A stretch of 64,000 nt of DNA from Achaetomiella virescens (GCA_031001845.1 JARNGD010000010.1:248001-312000), one strand, 5' to 3'; shown: positions 33,701 to 45,971, counted from the stretch's first letter. Made by a program: numbers and translations. The notes: generated by a model from the letters alone, not told the origin.

Positions 33701-35523
33701 ACTGTGTGACTTGAAGGAGGACTAGGCAGGCCAGTGTCCACATCGTCTTCATCTTCCTCGTCTTCGTCCTCTTCGTCTTCCGTTTCCTCATACTCTGTCT
33801 CCTCGCCCCGGAGTTTGCGCTCGATCTCATAGACGTCCACCCACACACTGTCCTGGGCCTGCGCACACTGACACTTCTTGGCGATCTTGCCCATCGGCAG
33901 CCAGCTATCCAAGGCGAAGTTGACGGCCTCAGCGCAGTTGTACCCGAGGTTGTAACCGGAGTGGTAGCCGTACGGATAGGTGACAACAAACTCGGGGTAG
34001 GAGACGCATTTGTTGACCGTGATGTTGTAGTTCTGCTTGAGGTGCGAGGGGGAGATGAGGAACGACTTGTGCCGGAGGAACTGGTCGCAGGCTTTCGCTT
34101 CCGTCGGCCAGATGTTCTTCATGGCAGCCTCAAACCGCCGGGCGTCGGCCTGGGAAATGCTGTACCACTGCTTGGGAGCACCAAAATGGAGATAGTTGAT
34201 GCTGTAGAGGTCGACATCCTCCAAGTGCCACGCGAAAGTTGCTTTCCACATGCCGAGATAGAGATATGCGGTGTTGACACCGGGCACCTTTGTACCGAGT
34301 ATGTCGAGAAGATTGGGCAGCTTGTTCAGGTTCCAGATCTTGGTCGATTCATCAAACAGGGTGCCCGGAAGATCGGCTCCGTACAAAGGCGGCGCATATG
34401 TCAGGGTCTTCCAGTAGATCTTCTCCAGCTCCTCGCAGCGTTCCGGCGTGAACTCGGAGATATCCATCCGATAGTCCCAATTCTTGAAGGCGGCCTCGTC
34501 GATCATAGCGGAACCCTCACGACGGATGTATTTCCGCCGGGCAGAGACGGACTGGGTCTTCGGCTTGGACTGCCGCGAAAAGCCCATCCGCCGCACCACA
34601 GGAGCTTCGTCCTCCTCTCCGCATTGTTCCTCTTTGACATCTGCATCTCGCTCCACTGACTCCAGAACCTCCTCTTTCTCTGGGTCTGGCGAGACCGGCG
34701 TCATGGGCCGATCGTCAGGCTCTTCCGCCTCTTCCTTGGCCGCCCTTGCCGATCTCCGAGTCATTCTCCCTCCTTCCGTTTCTTAACCGGAGTTGCAGAT
34801 GGGGCGGCGCGAGTGCTGGGTTGTGTAGTGGTGCGGGAGCGGGTCGCGGGCTTTCTGTCCGCGTTGGCACGACGTTCGCCTCGTCTTGCGGGTGGCTGGT
34901 GTTCGCTCTGGTCACAGAGCTGCCGCCACTGAGGGAGGTTGTAGGAGCGCTGGTGGAGGATGTTGACTTGGCGGTAGGTCCCATTCGAACCCATGATGTC
35001 CTGCTTTATCGGTTCGCGTACGCGGATCTGCTTGACCAGCTCATCCAGATTGGGCAAGCTGTCCCTCCACTCCTGAGGTGCGACGATCTTGATGATGCCG
35101 GACTTCATGCCGTACTTGTCAACCTTTTCCATCTACATCCCATGGGTTAGCGAAGCTGCGAGAACCGAGTTAGCGGGACGGGATGGGAAGCTTACGAAGA
35201 GCTTGAAATCCTGGAACTGTTTTCATTGTCGGCTTGAAGATGGGCACATTGCCAGACCAGTCTGCGGGCAGAATCTCGCCAATGTCGTCGACCGCAGGTG
35301 CGGGCCCATTCTTCGGCTCCTCTTTGATCTCGTCCTGCAATGCGCCGTCGAGTTTGCAGGCGACTTCGTCAAGATCGCTCAGCTCCGAGTCGCTGCCGTC
35401 CGCATCCATGGCATTGTTGCTCTCGGGGGGTGAATGCAGGCCGACCGGCTTGGGGCCGTCGGCGCCAGTGTCGACATCCATCGCCATGATGGGCGCCGGA
35501 GCGCCAATCGCTTCGATGGACAT
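30792..35523 (-). CDS. kdmA: KDM4/KdmA-type JmjN-JmjC-ePHD histone demethylase
   Basis: Start MSIEAIGAPAPIMAMDVDTG (35523), stop 30792. The N-terminal acidic SDSELSDLDEV is followed by JmjN (VPIFKPTMK..DFKLF, then MEKVDKYGMKSGIIKIVAPQ after intron 35195-35133). The JmjC core contains WKATFAWHLEDVDLYSINYL with HFGAPKQWY (Fe-binding H and E) and YPYGYHSGYNLGYNCAEAVN (second Fe-binding H). DSWLPMGKIAKKCQC and DSVWVDVYEIERKLRGE complete it. Next is an extended PHD zinc region (CCLCPNDIPG.., LKCLYCRSKKGACFQC, SYHATCAAAAGVF), then a tudor-like patch (DICQLQYYRGEIFAGVVVEN). The last 600-700 residues are Gln/Pro-rich. Other introns: 33048-33001 and 31931-31878. About six one-base slips, several in A or G runs. 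KDM4 enzymes demethylate H3K9me3/H3K36me3 with Fe(II) and 2-oxoglutarate in the nucleus; the ePHD should read histone tails. The symbol is by analogy to Aspergillus KdmA. Confidence 0.9.
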
Positions 35524-37017
35524 GGTGTCGGGCGCTACATGCGTCCGAATTTGCGCAATGACGACAGCGTCGAGATGCGATGGTGGGAAGTTGAAGCGCA
35601 GATCGAGACGTCGCACCACAGATCGCCGGAGAGGTGCGCCTAGCGCCAGCAACTGCCGAGTCGGAGAATGGCCGAGTGCGAGACCAGGATTCGATAAGAT
35701 GAAGGTTCGTTCGGTTGGACTGGACTGCAGGCGGGGGGCTGGGGGAGACGGGAACTCTGGCTGGCTTGCCGGATGGGTCGATTCGGGAGGAAACTGGGCT
35801 GATCTGCTCCCGGGCAGGAACTGCACAGAAGGAAAATGCGGGCCTGCACCAAACGGGAATGGCTGGGCTGCCGGTTTCAGTGGATGGAAAACGCTATGGT
35901 TGAGCGCGCAGCAGTGGCCCTTTCAAGAGCGTCCAATTTTCCTTTACGTCGTTGACACGGGAAATTTGTGTTTCCAGACCCTGGGGCGCTGCCGAGGTCG
36001 AATCAAGGACGCGGATTGTGCGACTTGACCTGAGGTTCACGGCGGCATTCGCTGTCTGTCGGGTTGGTCGAATTGAGAGGGAAAGACAGCGCTTCACAGG
36101 GTTCTTGCCACTTCCATGGCACTCAAATCTGGCAGCGCTAGGCTCGATAAGGCCAGCGCGCACACAGCGCCTCCACTTCTTCTACCACGTGATTGGATGA
36201 AGAGGCTTGGGTGGACCACTCGATCTAACGTCATGTCAACGTCCGTCCGTTTTCCCTCTGCCTCCCTTGTCCGGGTTGTTTGCCTGGGTTTATGAAGATA
36301 GGCGACCTTAGGGGGCGATGTATCGTCGAATTAGTCAATGTTGAGAGCTGAGACAGAATGAGCTTTAAACATGAGAAATGACCTGCGGCTCCCCGGCTTG
36401 GCCTAGTCTCTGGCCAAACAAATGTGAAAAACGAGGGGACAAAAATGCGGTTGGCAACCGAAATTCCAGTCGCTGAAGAAGTTGGAGATATTGGCTTTTT
36501 ACGACTCCCATCGATGCGGTTCAACTTAATGAATATCAAACAACAGCTGTCGCACTCAAGATGCATCACATGCAAACGCTGGCAGACCCCAAAACTTGAT
36601 GGCAACAAGATCTCCAGAGCTGGGGTCAGCCTGCAACAGTGCCCGATGACGGCAGCAAATCGGCTCCGGCTGAGATTAGATAAGATGGCGCAGGCCAAAC
36701 ACGATCCGGCTGCCCCTGAGCCACCCACCGGGGTACAGGTGCCGTGTGGGGGGTTCGATCTCTGACATCCATGACTGGACAGGGCGAAGACTCCGCCGCC
36801 CAGGGGCGTCCCGCATCGTGGGGGACCACTTCCTCGGCGAAGGGGGCGCGTCAGCCACAGTCAACAGATGACGGGGGAGGCACCCGTCCATCTCAGCTCA
36901 GCCATCAACAAAATGGTGTCCATTACGAGCGCAGCAAGGCGACAACCCAGCGTCGAGCTGCAAGAAGCGAACAGAGGTAGTTGTATGAACAAGGTACACC
37001 AAACACGTGCGCGCATT
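35524..37017. other. Intergenic, no gene recognised
   Basis: About 1.5 kb between the JmjC start and the end of the LCB3-type gene. It should contain the JmjC promoter. Frames here have no motif. A GGTTCGA at about 36748 has no tRNA around it. Confidence 0.45.
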
Positions 37018-39023
37018 CACCTCGTACTTAAATGCTCCGCCCCTAGGCCGACGTACTCGAAGATGATGAGAATGGCATCCACCGCCAACCACGCAATGCC
37101 TGTGTAACCAGTCAGCCGTAATGCCGCGCTTCATCCCGAAGACGAGAAAAAGAAAGGAAGAGAGCTTACCGGTATAAACCACCAACTTCGTCACCTCTAC
37201 ATCATACCTCACCCTAGGCTTGACCAACTTAGAAAAAACCTCCCTCTCCCCCAACTCATCCTCCTCCCCGAGAAACAAATCCACCCCCTCCACCGCCGCC
37301 TTCTCTCCACCCTTCCCCTCAACCCCAAGGCTCCCCCCCTTGACAGGAGCCGCCACCAGGGTCCCAGTCCCCATCATCCCCTCGAACTCGGCCAGTCTCC
37401 CACCGCTCCTTACGCCCGAAACCTGTGAGCACTCGCCATCCGCAACGGCCTTCTCCCTCAGCGACCCGAGACTCCGCATGCCCCTCACCGCGGGCGGCCC
37501 ACCGCCATTCTCGCTGCCCAGGCTCTCCCGCCGCCTGCGCTCGCGATACGCCAGCGTCTCGTATGCGTCGGCCGCGCTTTGCGGGCCGATGCTGACCGAC
37601 CTCCCTCTCCCGGGGCCGCGGATGCTGCGCACCAGCTTCGGGAAATCGGAGACGTTGGGCAGAAACGTTGTCGTCGCGCACGTGAAGGGGCACGTCCTTG
37701 TATTCGGAGGCGGGCACGAAGAACCGGCGCGGGAGCGACCAGCCGTGTGTTTCGATGACGCGGTAGAGGTGCGGCAGAAAGCGGAGGAGGGTGGGTTTGG
37801 CAACCTCGCGCCAGGCAAAGATGATTCCCACGCCGAACAGGAGGCGGGCGACGGCGCGCGACCAGCCGAGGGCAGAGAGGTCGAAGGAGGCGTCGGGCCC
37901 GTTGTAGATGTGCGCGAAGGACGAGTAGCGCGCAAAGCGCCAGGTGCCGACCTCGAGGCCGATCATGACGCCGGCGAAGGCCACGCTGTCGTCGAAGCAG
38001 GGGCAGTCGTCTGCGGGCTCCGGGTGGACGCGCACGAGGACGATGATGATGAGTGCGATGATGAGGGGTGCTATGTAGTTGTTGGATTGGAGCCAGGCTT
38101 CGAGGAGCGGGGCGTAGTAGAACTCGACGAGGGAAATGGCGGCCCCCATGGCGGGAGCCGAAGATGACATCTACGAAGCCGTGCATGCCGCAGTACAGGC
38201 GGCCGATGACGATTGAGAGGGCGTAGAAGTAGGAGAGGGCTTCGAGCGCGAGGGTGGTGGTCGGCGAGAAAGGGTTGCTGTCGTTGCGCAGCATCAGGAT
38301 GGCGTAGACGGCGACCGAGACGGCGTTGGCCGAGTGCGTGGAGGGGAAGCCGTATTCAAGGGCTGCCGAGCCAGACATGGTAATGCGATGCAGCGGCGGG
38401 GAGAGAGCGGGCGCGGGAGCGAGCACATGTCCTTGATGAAGCCTGTGAAGAAAACGCCCGACGCGAGGATGTGGACGAGTCTGCCGCCTGTCAGTCGTTG
38501 CTCCTTGCACCCTGTATTCCTTGTGGTGTTCTCACCCCTTGCCAAATTCCCGGAACCCGCACCAGAAGAGAATCGGCAGCCCGACCATGAAGAACGTATG
38601 CGTGCCCAGGTTGGCTGTGATGGCGAAGTATCTGTCGAGGACCGGCGTGCGCACCATGCTCTGAAGCGCAGCGAGGTGCGGAGTCTCCCAGCGCACGATG
38701 GGGAGGAGCTTCTGCCGCAGATTGTACCGCCATTTCGGGAGCGCTCGCCTATCTGGGCCGCAAGTGTCAGCTCCGCTGCTTTTCAGAAAAGCTGTTCGAA
38801 CTGTTGAGCGTGGACGAGGTCGAGGCGGAACAGACAGGTCCGCGGGGAGGAGTCGAGGGCGGGGCTCTCGACTCAATTGGCGCACACAATCACGTACAGT
38901 GGTGTAAACTCTTCAGCCGGCGTCGACAACGCAATTCTCGTCCTTGGGCTCGACAATTGTCGGCACCGGGAGTGTCTCGGTCGGCGTTCCGCCGGGGCGG
39001 GTGGCGTGGCTGGGAGGGTTCAT
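37018..39023 (-). CDS. LCB3-type sphingoid base-1-phosphate phosphatase (PAP2)
   Basis: Start MNPPSHATRPGGTPTETLPV at 39023, stop after GLGAEHLSTR at 37018; introns 38897-38753, 38535-38481 and 37169-37099; about 578 residues. GLKSLHHY joins RRALPKWRYNLRQKLLPIVR over intron 1. The three PAP2 phosphatase motifs are visible: KDMCSLPRP (K-x6-RP), YGFPSTHSANA (PSTH) and IVIGRLYCGMHGFVDV (R-x5-H-x3-D). Several membrane segments (THTFFMVGLPILFWCGF, NYIAPLIIALIIIVLVRV, ARLLFGVGIIFAW) are consistent with an ER protein. The C-terminal third is a variable cytosolic tail ending in a last membrane segment (GIAWLAVDAILIIFEYVG). Family members dephosphorylate long-chain base phosphates in the ER and set sphingolipid balance. 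At least four one-base slips, e.g. near 38920, 38415, 38155 and 37690. Divergent from the SDR at 39489. Confidence 0.85.
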
Positions 39024-39488
39024 GACGAGCGGTGCCTCGCGCTCACCCATTCGGCCCCAGTGTGCGCAGCAGAGCGGAGGGTGGTCAGGGTGCGGTACGC
39101 GGGGAGGTGTGAGACATCGACAGGAGGTGGTAGCGCGACGCGGCTGGCTCTGGCAGTCAGGGAGAAAACTCAGCCGTGTGGGTTCGCTCGCCCAAACCGT
39201 CCACCCTTATGAGATTCCGCGCACTAGACAGGAGAGCAGTGCAGGATGGTTGGCTTGTGGTCTTGGCAGGTCTACACGAATGGCATGAATTGGCGTGCTG
39301 TTTCCCAAAGTTTTCACTCAGGAGACCGCTGAAGCTGATTCGCCGTTAGGCGCAGATCCCCCCCTGTCGTGCCCCTGACGTAGCCCGCTGTTGGTGCAGT
39401 TCATCCAGCACGTGTACTGCTCAACACCATCTTTAATATCGTATCCATCCCAAGTCCACATCCGCTCTTATAAATTTCCGCACCCAAA

Positions 39489-40681
39489 ATGGGTCTTCTC
39501 AGCCTAGCAGGCAAAACAACCGCCATCACTGGCGCAAGCTCCGGGATCGGCTTCGCCATCGCCTCGCGCTTCGCACAAGAGGGCGCCAGCGTCGTCCTCG
39601 CCGGCCGCACACTCTCCAAGCTCGAGACCGCTCTCTCCAAGATCCAGCAGATCAAGCCCTGGCAGGCTTCAGAAAGACCCCAAACTCATCGGATACACCC
39701 CCTTGATGTGAAAGATATGCAGGGTTGGATGTCCCTTGTAAATACCCATGTATGTTTCTCCCGGCCACCTTTTCTGGACCCACGGTCTTCGGTGGTTTTG
39801 AGCATGCGTTTCTCATTACGATGTCCAGAAAGAAATCGACATCCTCGTCAACTGCGCCGGCGTCACGCAGCGCTCACTCCTCTTGCGCACCCCGGAGTCA
39901 ACAATCGAAGAGCTTCTCGCCTCTAACCTCCACAGCACTGTCTTCGGCTGCAAGACAGTCGGGAAACAGATGGTTGCGCGCCGTAGCGGTGGTGTATCAT
40001 CAACGTCTCGAGTTTGCTTGCGCAGCGGGCGGCGACAGGCACGGCCGTGTATGCGGCTGGGAAGGCGGGTCAGTTAGGTACGTTTTCTCGTCGTCGTATT
40101 TTACCTCCCTTGGCGCGAGCCAGGGCAACGGGAATAAGGGCAGGAGGCTAACATATAGCTTTGTTGAAGGGTTGACGACGGCCTTGGCACAAGAGTTAGG
40201 GAGCTATGGGGTGAGGGTGAATGCCATTGTGCCGGGGTATATCGAGACGGCGATGACAGAGGGTGAGTGCATCCTTTTTCTCGTGGTGTTACTGTTTGCC
40301 ATTTCCTACAGTCCTATTCCTTACACGACCGGCGGTGGTGCCGCCCTGTTCGCTCTGCCCCTTAGACGAGGGAGGTCTGGTTTCCCACCAAGGGAACCTG
40401 GCTTGTACCATACAACGCCCGAGGCTAACCGTACATTCCGTCGCTGTTACCCCGCCAAAGATCTCAATAAAGACCGACTCACGACGAGAATACCCCTAAA
40501 ACGCTTCGGTACGCCCGAGGAGGTGGCCGATGCCGCTGCCTTTCTCGCCAAAAACGGCTATGCCAACAACTGCATCCTTAATCTCGACGGCGGATTGAGC
40601 GCGCCGTGTGAGATGCCAGGTATTCGATTCCGGCTGCGGGTGTATAACATGCTGGATATTGCATGCAATGTCGCTATGTGA
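39489..40681 (+). CDS. FabG-like short-chain dehydrogenase (3-oxoacyl-ACP reductase type)
   Basis: Start MGLLSLAGKTTAITGASSGI (39489). Introns 39750-39828, 40078-40158 and 40263-40460 separate four exons. Classical SDR features in order: TGASSGIGFAIASRFAQEG (TGxxxGxG cofactor loop), ILVNCAGVTQRS (NxAG), INVSSLLAQRA (catalytic Ser), VYAAGKAG (YxxxK) and GYGVRV-type GSYGVRVNAIVPGYIETAMT. DRLTTRIPLKRFGTPEEVAD and NCILNLDGGLSA follow. The family usually stops right after GGLSAV; here the frame runs 20-odd codons further to 40681, and the expected GTG-TGA is visible one base out of phase at about 40607. Another slip near 39995 precedes CIINVSS. Homologues reduce 3-oxoacyl thioesters or similar carbonyls with NAD(P)H, often in mitochondria; a presequence is not evident. 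Confidence 0.85.
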
Positions 40682-40686
40682 GGGGA

Positions 40687-43008
40687 TCAATCATCATCAA
40701 TGACGATGGCACCTCCCGCGCTGTCATCAATGACAACGATGTCATCATGGTCCACAGCTGACGCTGTGGCGGCGGTCTTGGCCTTCTTAACGGCCATATC
40801 GTCCTCGAGGCCCTCTGGGTGAGGGCGCTTAGCCGGTGTAACTACCTCGACGACTGGCTCGCTGTGTTGCCTGCTGCTGCCATTCTCAGGCCCATGGCCG
40901 TTTCGCGGCTCCGGCGCAGGAGTCTTCTTGGGCTTGGTGGGGATTTTAAGTTCGCCGGACGACGGGCCCTTGATGGGCTTGTCGTCGAGGGGCTCCTTAC
41001 TAAGGAGGGTCAGCCGCGGGATCAGGGAGAGATGCGGAAGAAACATACGCTTCTTGGATGGCGACCACGACGTTGACGTACGGATTTTCGTCGTCCTCGT
41101 CGGTAATGGTTAGGAAGGAGTCCGGCTTGATGCCTGTACAGTTTATTAGATACCCCAGAGGTGTTGTGATACTGCAATCGACGCTTACCTAGCTCGCACA
41201 GCTTCTTGTCAAGGTTGCCCGTCTCGTCTGGGTCGTAAAGGATGCCGATCTCGTTGCTGACAGAGATCTCCTTCTCGCCATAACCAAGCTGGAGCTTCAA
41301 GAAGTCCTCCACGAGGTCGTTGAGTGTAGCCCTGGACAGATCCACGTAGACACGTGTCTGGAACGCTCCGCAGACTGGGCAGTCGGTGTTCGGCTCTCGG
41401 ACTTGTCCGAGGCCAGGAGCCGGGCAGGCGCAAAGGGCGTGAGGAAGACCTCCTTCGCCTTATCGTACTCGCCCTTCAGCACCTTGAAGGCCTCGAGGAC
41501 GCAAAGCCCAGCTACAATGGCATTTGTTGTAGCAATGGCGGGGATGATGTTGCCTGCCATCTGCTTGATGTCAAACTTGGACTTCCGGTCAATGCCAAAG
41601 AGCGTTGACCTGATGTTTGCGCTGGCAGCGACGAAATCAAGGGTGTCGTCATCGTCCTTATCGAACGTGATGACTGCATCCTGACTCGCGCCATTCTGCG
41701 CACTCTTCATGTCCAGGACACGCTTGCTTAAGCGCCTCAAGCTGTCCTTGAACACGACGAAATTCTCTTCCAACGACCAGACTTTCTGGTCATCTTTCAG
41801 CACCGCCTCCCGAACTGCCAATTCCTCTGACGCCTTCTCCAACAGCGTCTTGTAGTCCAGCGGCTCCGGGGGCTTCCGCGTCTTCCACATATCCTCCATG
41901 GATCGTAGCCGGACGATGTCAGTGTTGAAGACTTTGTCGAAGAGCATCTGGTCGAATTCCGGGCTTCCAACCGACTGTCGGATCGCTCTTAACGCCTCTG
42001 ACCCCGCTTGAGCTCCTCGATCTCCTTTGCGTTATCGGCATCCGATGAATGATCAAACGCCGACTCGTCCTCGCTCGTTCCAAAGATTTCGTTCAGCAAG
42101 TAGCTCTTGCCCCAGACGATGCAGTGGATCGGTTGACTCGGGGTACTGCGGATGGTGCAGACGGGGAACGTCTTGGGCGTCTCCTTCGGCGCGCAGTCGT
42201 AGCATGCGGTGACGCCCTTCTTGATGACCTGTACCTGGCCGTTGAAACCAGTGGTTCCGCTTTCGATCAGGGGAACGTCGGCCGCGAGACACATCTTGTT
42301 GACATGCCGCCTCGCTTCAAGGTTGTCCAACGCATTGAAGACTATCCTGAACCCGCTGAACCATTCGATGCTGAATTCGGCGTCCTTGATGTTGGCATGA
42401 TGGGCGATGATCTTTACGGCGGGGTTGAACTTTTCGGCAACTTCTTTCGCGACCTGAAAACGCTGCTGTCAGTGGATGTTGTCCGTCTCCTGCGTAGGGG
42501 AACCTGTACCAATGCCTTGGACTTCTTGATATGCTCTTGCGGAAAAGGAACTGGCGGTTGAGGTTACTCAGGTCGATTGTATCGAGGTCAACGACGTGGA
42601 CCTCACCAAAGCCGCTGAGGACGAGGTTCTTGAGCAGTTCGCAGCCAATTCCGCCAGCACCGACCATGAGCACGCGCGACTGTTTGGCTTTGGTTAGCGG
42701 TGAGACAGGTTCGTGTTCCATGCCTGAGGACATGTTGGATCAGACGATGGCAAAGAGGGAAGAAAGCTGCAGGCTAGAGATGATGGGATGGGGATGCAGG
42801 AAGGGTCGCGTGGTTGGCGTGGGTATGATGCATTCATTGTGAATGCCAGAGCGAGAAGCAGTTGATATTCGCAGTGAGAACGCACCTGCTTGACATGCGC
42901 ATTCAAGCCGCGGCCGAGCGACTGCGCGTTGAAAATATCGCGATTTGGCAGCGGTACTGGCGCAACCAGTGTTGTGCCACCAGAAGCTCCTGCGACAGCC
43001 GGATCCAT
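40687..43008 (-). CDS. uba2: UBA2, catalytic subunit of the SUMO-activating enzyme
   Basis: Start MDPAVAGASGGTTLVAPVPL at 43008, not the later ATG at 42733. Exon 1 ends NAQSLGRGLNAHVKQ and splices (intron 42885-42680) to SRVLMVGAGGIGCELLKNLV. Further introns: 42503-42454 and 41188-41134. About 670 residues. Seen: the ATP-binding GxGxxG, DLDTIDLSNLNRQFLFR, first zinc cysteines in ACYDCAPK, and the catalytic cysteine in FPVCTIRSTPSQPIHCIVW. Second zinc cysteines are in DCPVCG, and the ubiquitin-like domain begins near VYVDLSRATLNDLVEDFL. The C-terminal tail has nuclear-localisation-like TPAKRPHPEG and AVKKAKT, and ends with an acidic SIM-like DDIVVIDD. It adenylates SUMO with AOS1, takes it on the cysteine and passes it to UBC9, in the nucleus. 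One-base slips near 42550, 42005, 41410 and 41045. Divergent from the queuosine-salvage gene. Confidence 0.93.
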
Positions 43009-43678
43009 GACGCAGCCCGGAACTGGATCGGAGAGGGAGTCTGAAGTCTGGGACCGTGTAAAGAGCGCTGGAATGAAAGGAAAGATTAAATGCTATGAAA
43101 ACATCCGTAATTGTGCCATCAAAGAAAACACCAAGGGGTCAGCGTGGTCGCCTTGTTAAAGTGGTCCTATTGCATCGCTTTCCGAAGGGGAGCAGATAAT
43201 ATCAAGGCAAGCAGGCGGCAGCTTCTCCTGGATTGTCGCATTCTTGGGACCGGCTGAACGCTCCAGGCGCGCTGGGATCCAATTGAATTGGCCCGGGCGT
43301 TGGTTGGCCCCACAGCACGCAGCCACGACAAATCGTCTGTGTCCCCAGAATATCAGGGTCTTTGCATGGAGCGTATGAAATTTTGGGAGTGGAAGTCGTG
43401 AACTCGACACCGCATGCTGCTCTCAGTGGAAAACAAAAAAAAAACATTTCAAATTTCCCTGGTATTTCCTGCCCAAGAAGTTCGCGGAGTCAGATTCTCA
43501 GTGTCGCGTCTCACATCCGGGGCAACGCACGTTCCCCAGTTCCACTGCCCTTTCCAATTCTTCTCGCCTCGCCTGTTTCACATCACTAACAATCTTCGAC
43601 CTTCACCCTCCCAACCCTCACCCGACTCTCGCCTCCCGACCGCTATCCACACATCAGCCCTCCTCGGTACCAGCCAAA
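43009..43678. promoter_or_regulatory. Shared upstream region of divergent uba2 and queuosine-salvage genes
   Basis: 670 bp between the two start codons. The right part is CT-rich (TCTCGCC, CCTTCACCCTCCC), as in fungal core promoters and leaders. An A8 tract lies at 43436-43443. No specific binding site was recognised. A bidirectional promoter is inferred from layout. Confidence 0.4.
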
Positions 43679-45033
43679 ATGTCCGACTCGGAACCCGACC
43701 CTGAGCTGCTCGCCCTCCTGCGCCAGCACCTGCAGGGCAAGCTCACCCTCAACGACGAACCCGACACGGGGGTCCTTGAGGGCGCTGAGTATGTTTACGA
43801 CAACGCCATCGACGTCGCCGTCGACATGCGCTCGTGCAAGAACGCCGCGGCGGCCATCTACGCGCAGATGCAGCAGAAGCACTACTCGCCCCGCGACCTG
43901 GTCCTCCCACGAGCTTCACCCGAAGATCTGGGAGATAGGGGCCGAGGCGATGGTGGCTTTCATCTTCACCATGGACCTGCTCAACTTTTCATTTTGGTCT
44001 GAAAAGGACGAGAAGGAGAGGTTTGCGATTGAGTACCGCGGGAAACGGTGGACGGGGTACTGGAGCCTGGTAGCCGCGCTGAGGAGGGCGTTGGATGAAG
44101 GTGGGTTTCCGTCGTGTCTGTGTTCGGGTGTGAGCGGTGTGCGTTGTTTGCCACCGTTTGTTCAGCATGCTCCTGTCCCATGGGATGTAGATAGGGTTGT
44201 TAATAGAATCGTCTTTTTCAAGGAATCCCCATTACCGACCCCCACTTCTGGCAGGATGAGGAAGAGTGCACCCTGGATGTCCTGAGGCAGGTCTTCCGGT
44301 CCTGCACCAAAGAGGAGATGCCGCTGCTGGCTGAGCGGCTAGCCTGTTTGCGCGAAGCCGGCAAGGTGCTGTATGAAGTATGTCTCTAGCCGTTGGTCCA
44401 ACGGTCTTCTTTGATCTGCAAACTAAGTCTCTGACATGCTACCCAGAAGTACCATTGCAATCCAGTAAACCTCGTTGAGGCGGCCAATGGGTCTGCCGCC
44501 CGTCTGGCCAACCTGCTGGCCCGGGACTTCGACTGCTTCCGGGACGAGCATACGTTTGAAGGACGGAGAAAGCCCATTCGCATTTTAAAACGAGCGCAGA
44601 TTCTGGTTGCTGATATCTGGGCTTGCTTCGAGGGGGAAGACTACGGGGAGTTTTATGACATCGACAAGATCACCATGTTTGCGGACTACAGGGTGCCGCA
44701 GATTCTGAACACGATGGGCTGTCTGTCGTACAGCCCTCCCTTGGAGACGGCGATACGGGCAAAGAAGGAGATACCGTCCGGGAGCAGCTGGGAGATGCAG
44801 CTCAGGGGTAAGCACATTCGTAGCCTACCTTCATAGCGCACATCCATTGACAGCATCGCAGCAACCAGCATATGGTGCGTCGAGTTAATCCGCAGGGAAA
44901 TCCTCAAGGAGCACCCCGACAGCCATATCAACGCCATCCTCATCGACTTCTTCCTCTACACACGATAAAAGAGATAGAGGCCAAGTGTGAGGAGAGCGTT
45001 CCGCACCACCGGACGCGGAGTATCTGGTACTGA
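43679..45033 (+). CDS. Queuosine salvage glycosidase (DUF2419/Qng1 family)
   Basis: Start MSDSEPDPELLALLRQHLQG; introns 44101-44222, 44378-44446 and 44808-44861; about 369 residues. Family features: AAAAIYAQMQQKHYSPR, TWSSHELHPK, FIFTMDLLNFSFWSEKDEKE with RFAIEYRGKRWTGYWSLVAAL (the nucleobase pocket), and IPITDPHFW. FRDEHTFEGRRKPIRILKRA, QILVADIWACFEG, DYRVPQILNTMGCLSYSPPL and TSIWCVELIRREIL follow. The end is HINAILIDFFLY, DTIKEIEAKC and PHHRTRSIWY. Two one-base slips: near 43900 (PRD to WSSHELHP) and near 44960, where the literal frame stops at 44968 but the family ending PHHRTRSIWY continues to 45033. The enzyme releases queuine from queuosine 5'-monophosphate so that tRNA-guanine transglycosylase can reuse it. 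Confidence 0.9.
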
Positions 45034-45272
45034 GACGTCCTCGCTGAATCCCAAGCAAGCGTCATCGCTAGCCAGGTGCTGGTATATCTGAAGATAGAGC
45101 TAGACAAGCATTCGCAAATAGAGCAAAAAGCAAGCGATCTTTGCCAGATTCTGTTCCCTCCGACTCCAAAAACGCCATCCTCCGAGATATCGTCACCATC
45201 GTACATCGCCCTAAAAATCATTCAGCCCTCCCGGTGACGCTCAAACCCCTACCGACCCCACAGCCGCCGCGT

Positions 45273-45971
45273 TCAGCAATTCGTCCATATGCGCCTCTCA
45301 ATTCCCTTGTTCCCCTTCGCCTCCTCCTTCAGCAGGACCGCGAGCACCTCCAGAGGCGGGTTCAGACCCAGCCGCTGCGCACGCTGCCACCGCTTGAGCC
45401 GTGCGATGCCGATGCAGGGCTGTCACCAAAAGACGTCAGCCCTAACCCGACCATCAAGAGAGTAAAAGCGTGATGATACGTACCCCATACTGCGAACTAA
45501 CATCAAAGTACCGCAGCACCTTCTCCCCCGTCGTCAGCCCCTCAGTATGCTTCCTGTGCACCTCCCGCGCGTTCCGGCTGGCCTCGATCCCGCTCCAGTA
45601 CTTCTCGATCGCGGCGTCGCTCAGCTGCTCCGCCTTGGCCTCGATCTCGCTCTCTCCTGCGGCGCGGGCTGGGCCTGCTGCCCAATCTCCCGCAGCTTGG
45701 TGTCCTTCTCATCATCTGTAGCCACGGGCGTTTGCTGCTCGGCCGGAGAGGGGAGGTCGGACTTCTTGTTGCTCGTGGTCGGGGAGGCCGCTTCGGTTTC
45801 GGGTGACAATTCGGGGACGTACTCCTTTGCGCGGGCGGGGGATTTGTAGGGCTCTTTGCCTGTCTTGATGGCTTTGGTGACTTTGTGCTTGAAGCTGAGG
45901 GTTTGCTGCTTGCCGGAGGCCTTGCTGCCGGCGCCGGTCGAGGACCGGGAGGAGCGGCGGGTGGTGGGCAT
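45273..45971 (-). CDS. cdm1: DNA polymerase delta small subunit POLD4/Cdm1
   Basis: Start MPTTRRSSRSSTGAGSKASG (45971), stop 45273; intron 45483-45420 (phase 0, GTACGT..CAG); about 211 residues. The N-terminal half is basic and disordered, with QQTLSFKHKVTK resembling the region that contacts PCNA in this family. The C-terminal signature is EKVLRYFDVSSQYG, then over the intron PCIGIARLKRWQRAQRLGLN and PPLEVLAVLLKEEAKGN, which is diagnostic of POLD4. One base appears wrong near 45655, between PAPQE and SEIEAKAEQL. The protein stabilises DNA polymerase delta at the replication fork (nucleus). It is convergent with the queuosine-salvage gene, whose stop is only about 240 bp away. Confidence 0.9.

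Noticed and set aside
33961..34659. 232-codon plus-strand frame opposite the JmjC core
   Set aside because: It lies exactly antisense to the strongly conserved demethylase domain and mirrors its codon pattern.
36745..36760. Possible tRNA B box GGTTCGATCTC
   Set aside because: No A box, no acceptor or anticodon stem in the upstream 90 bp.
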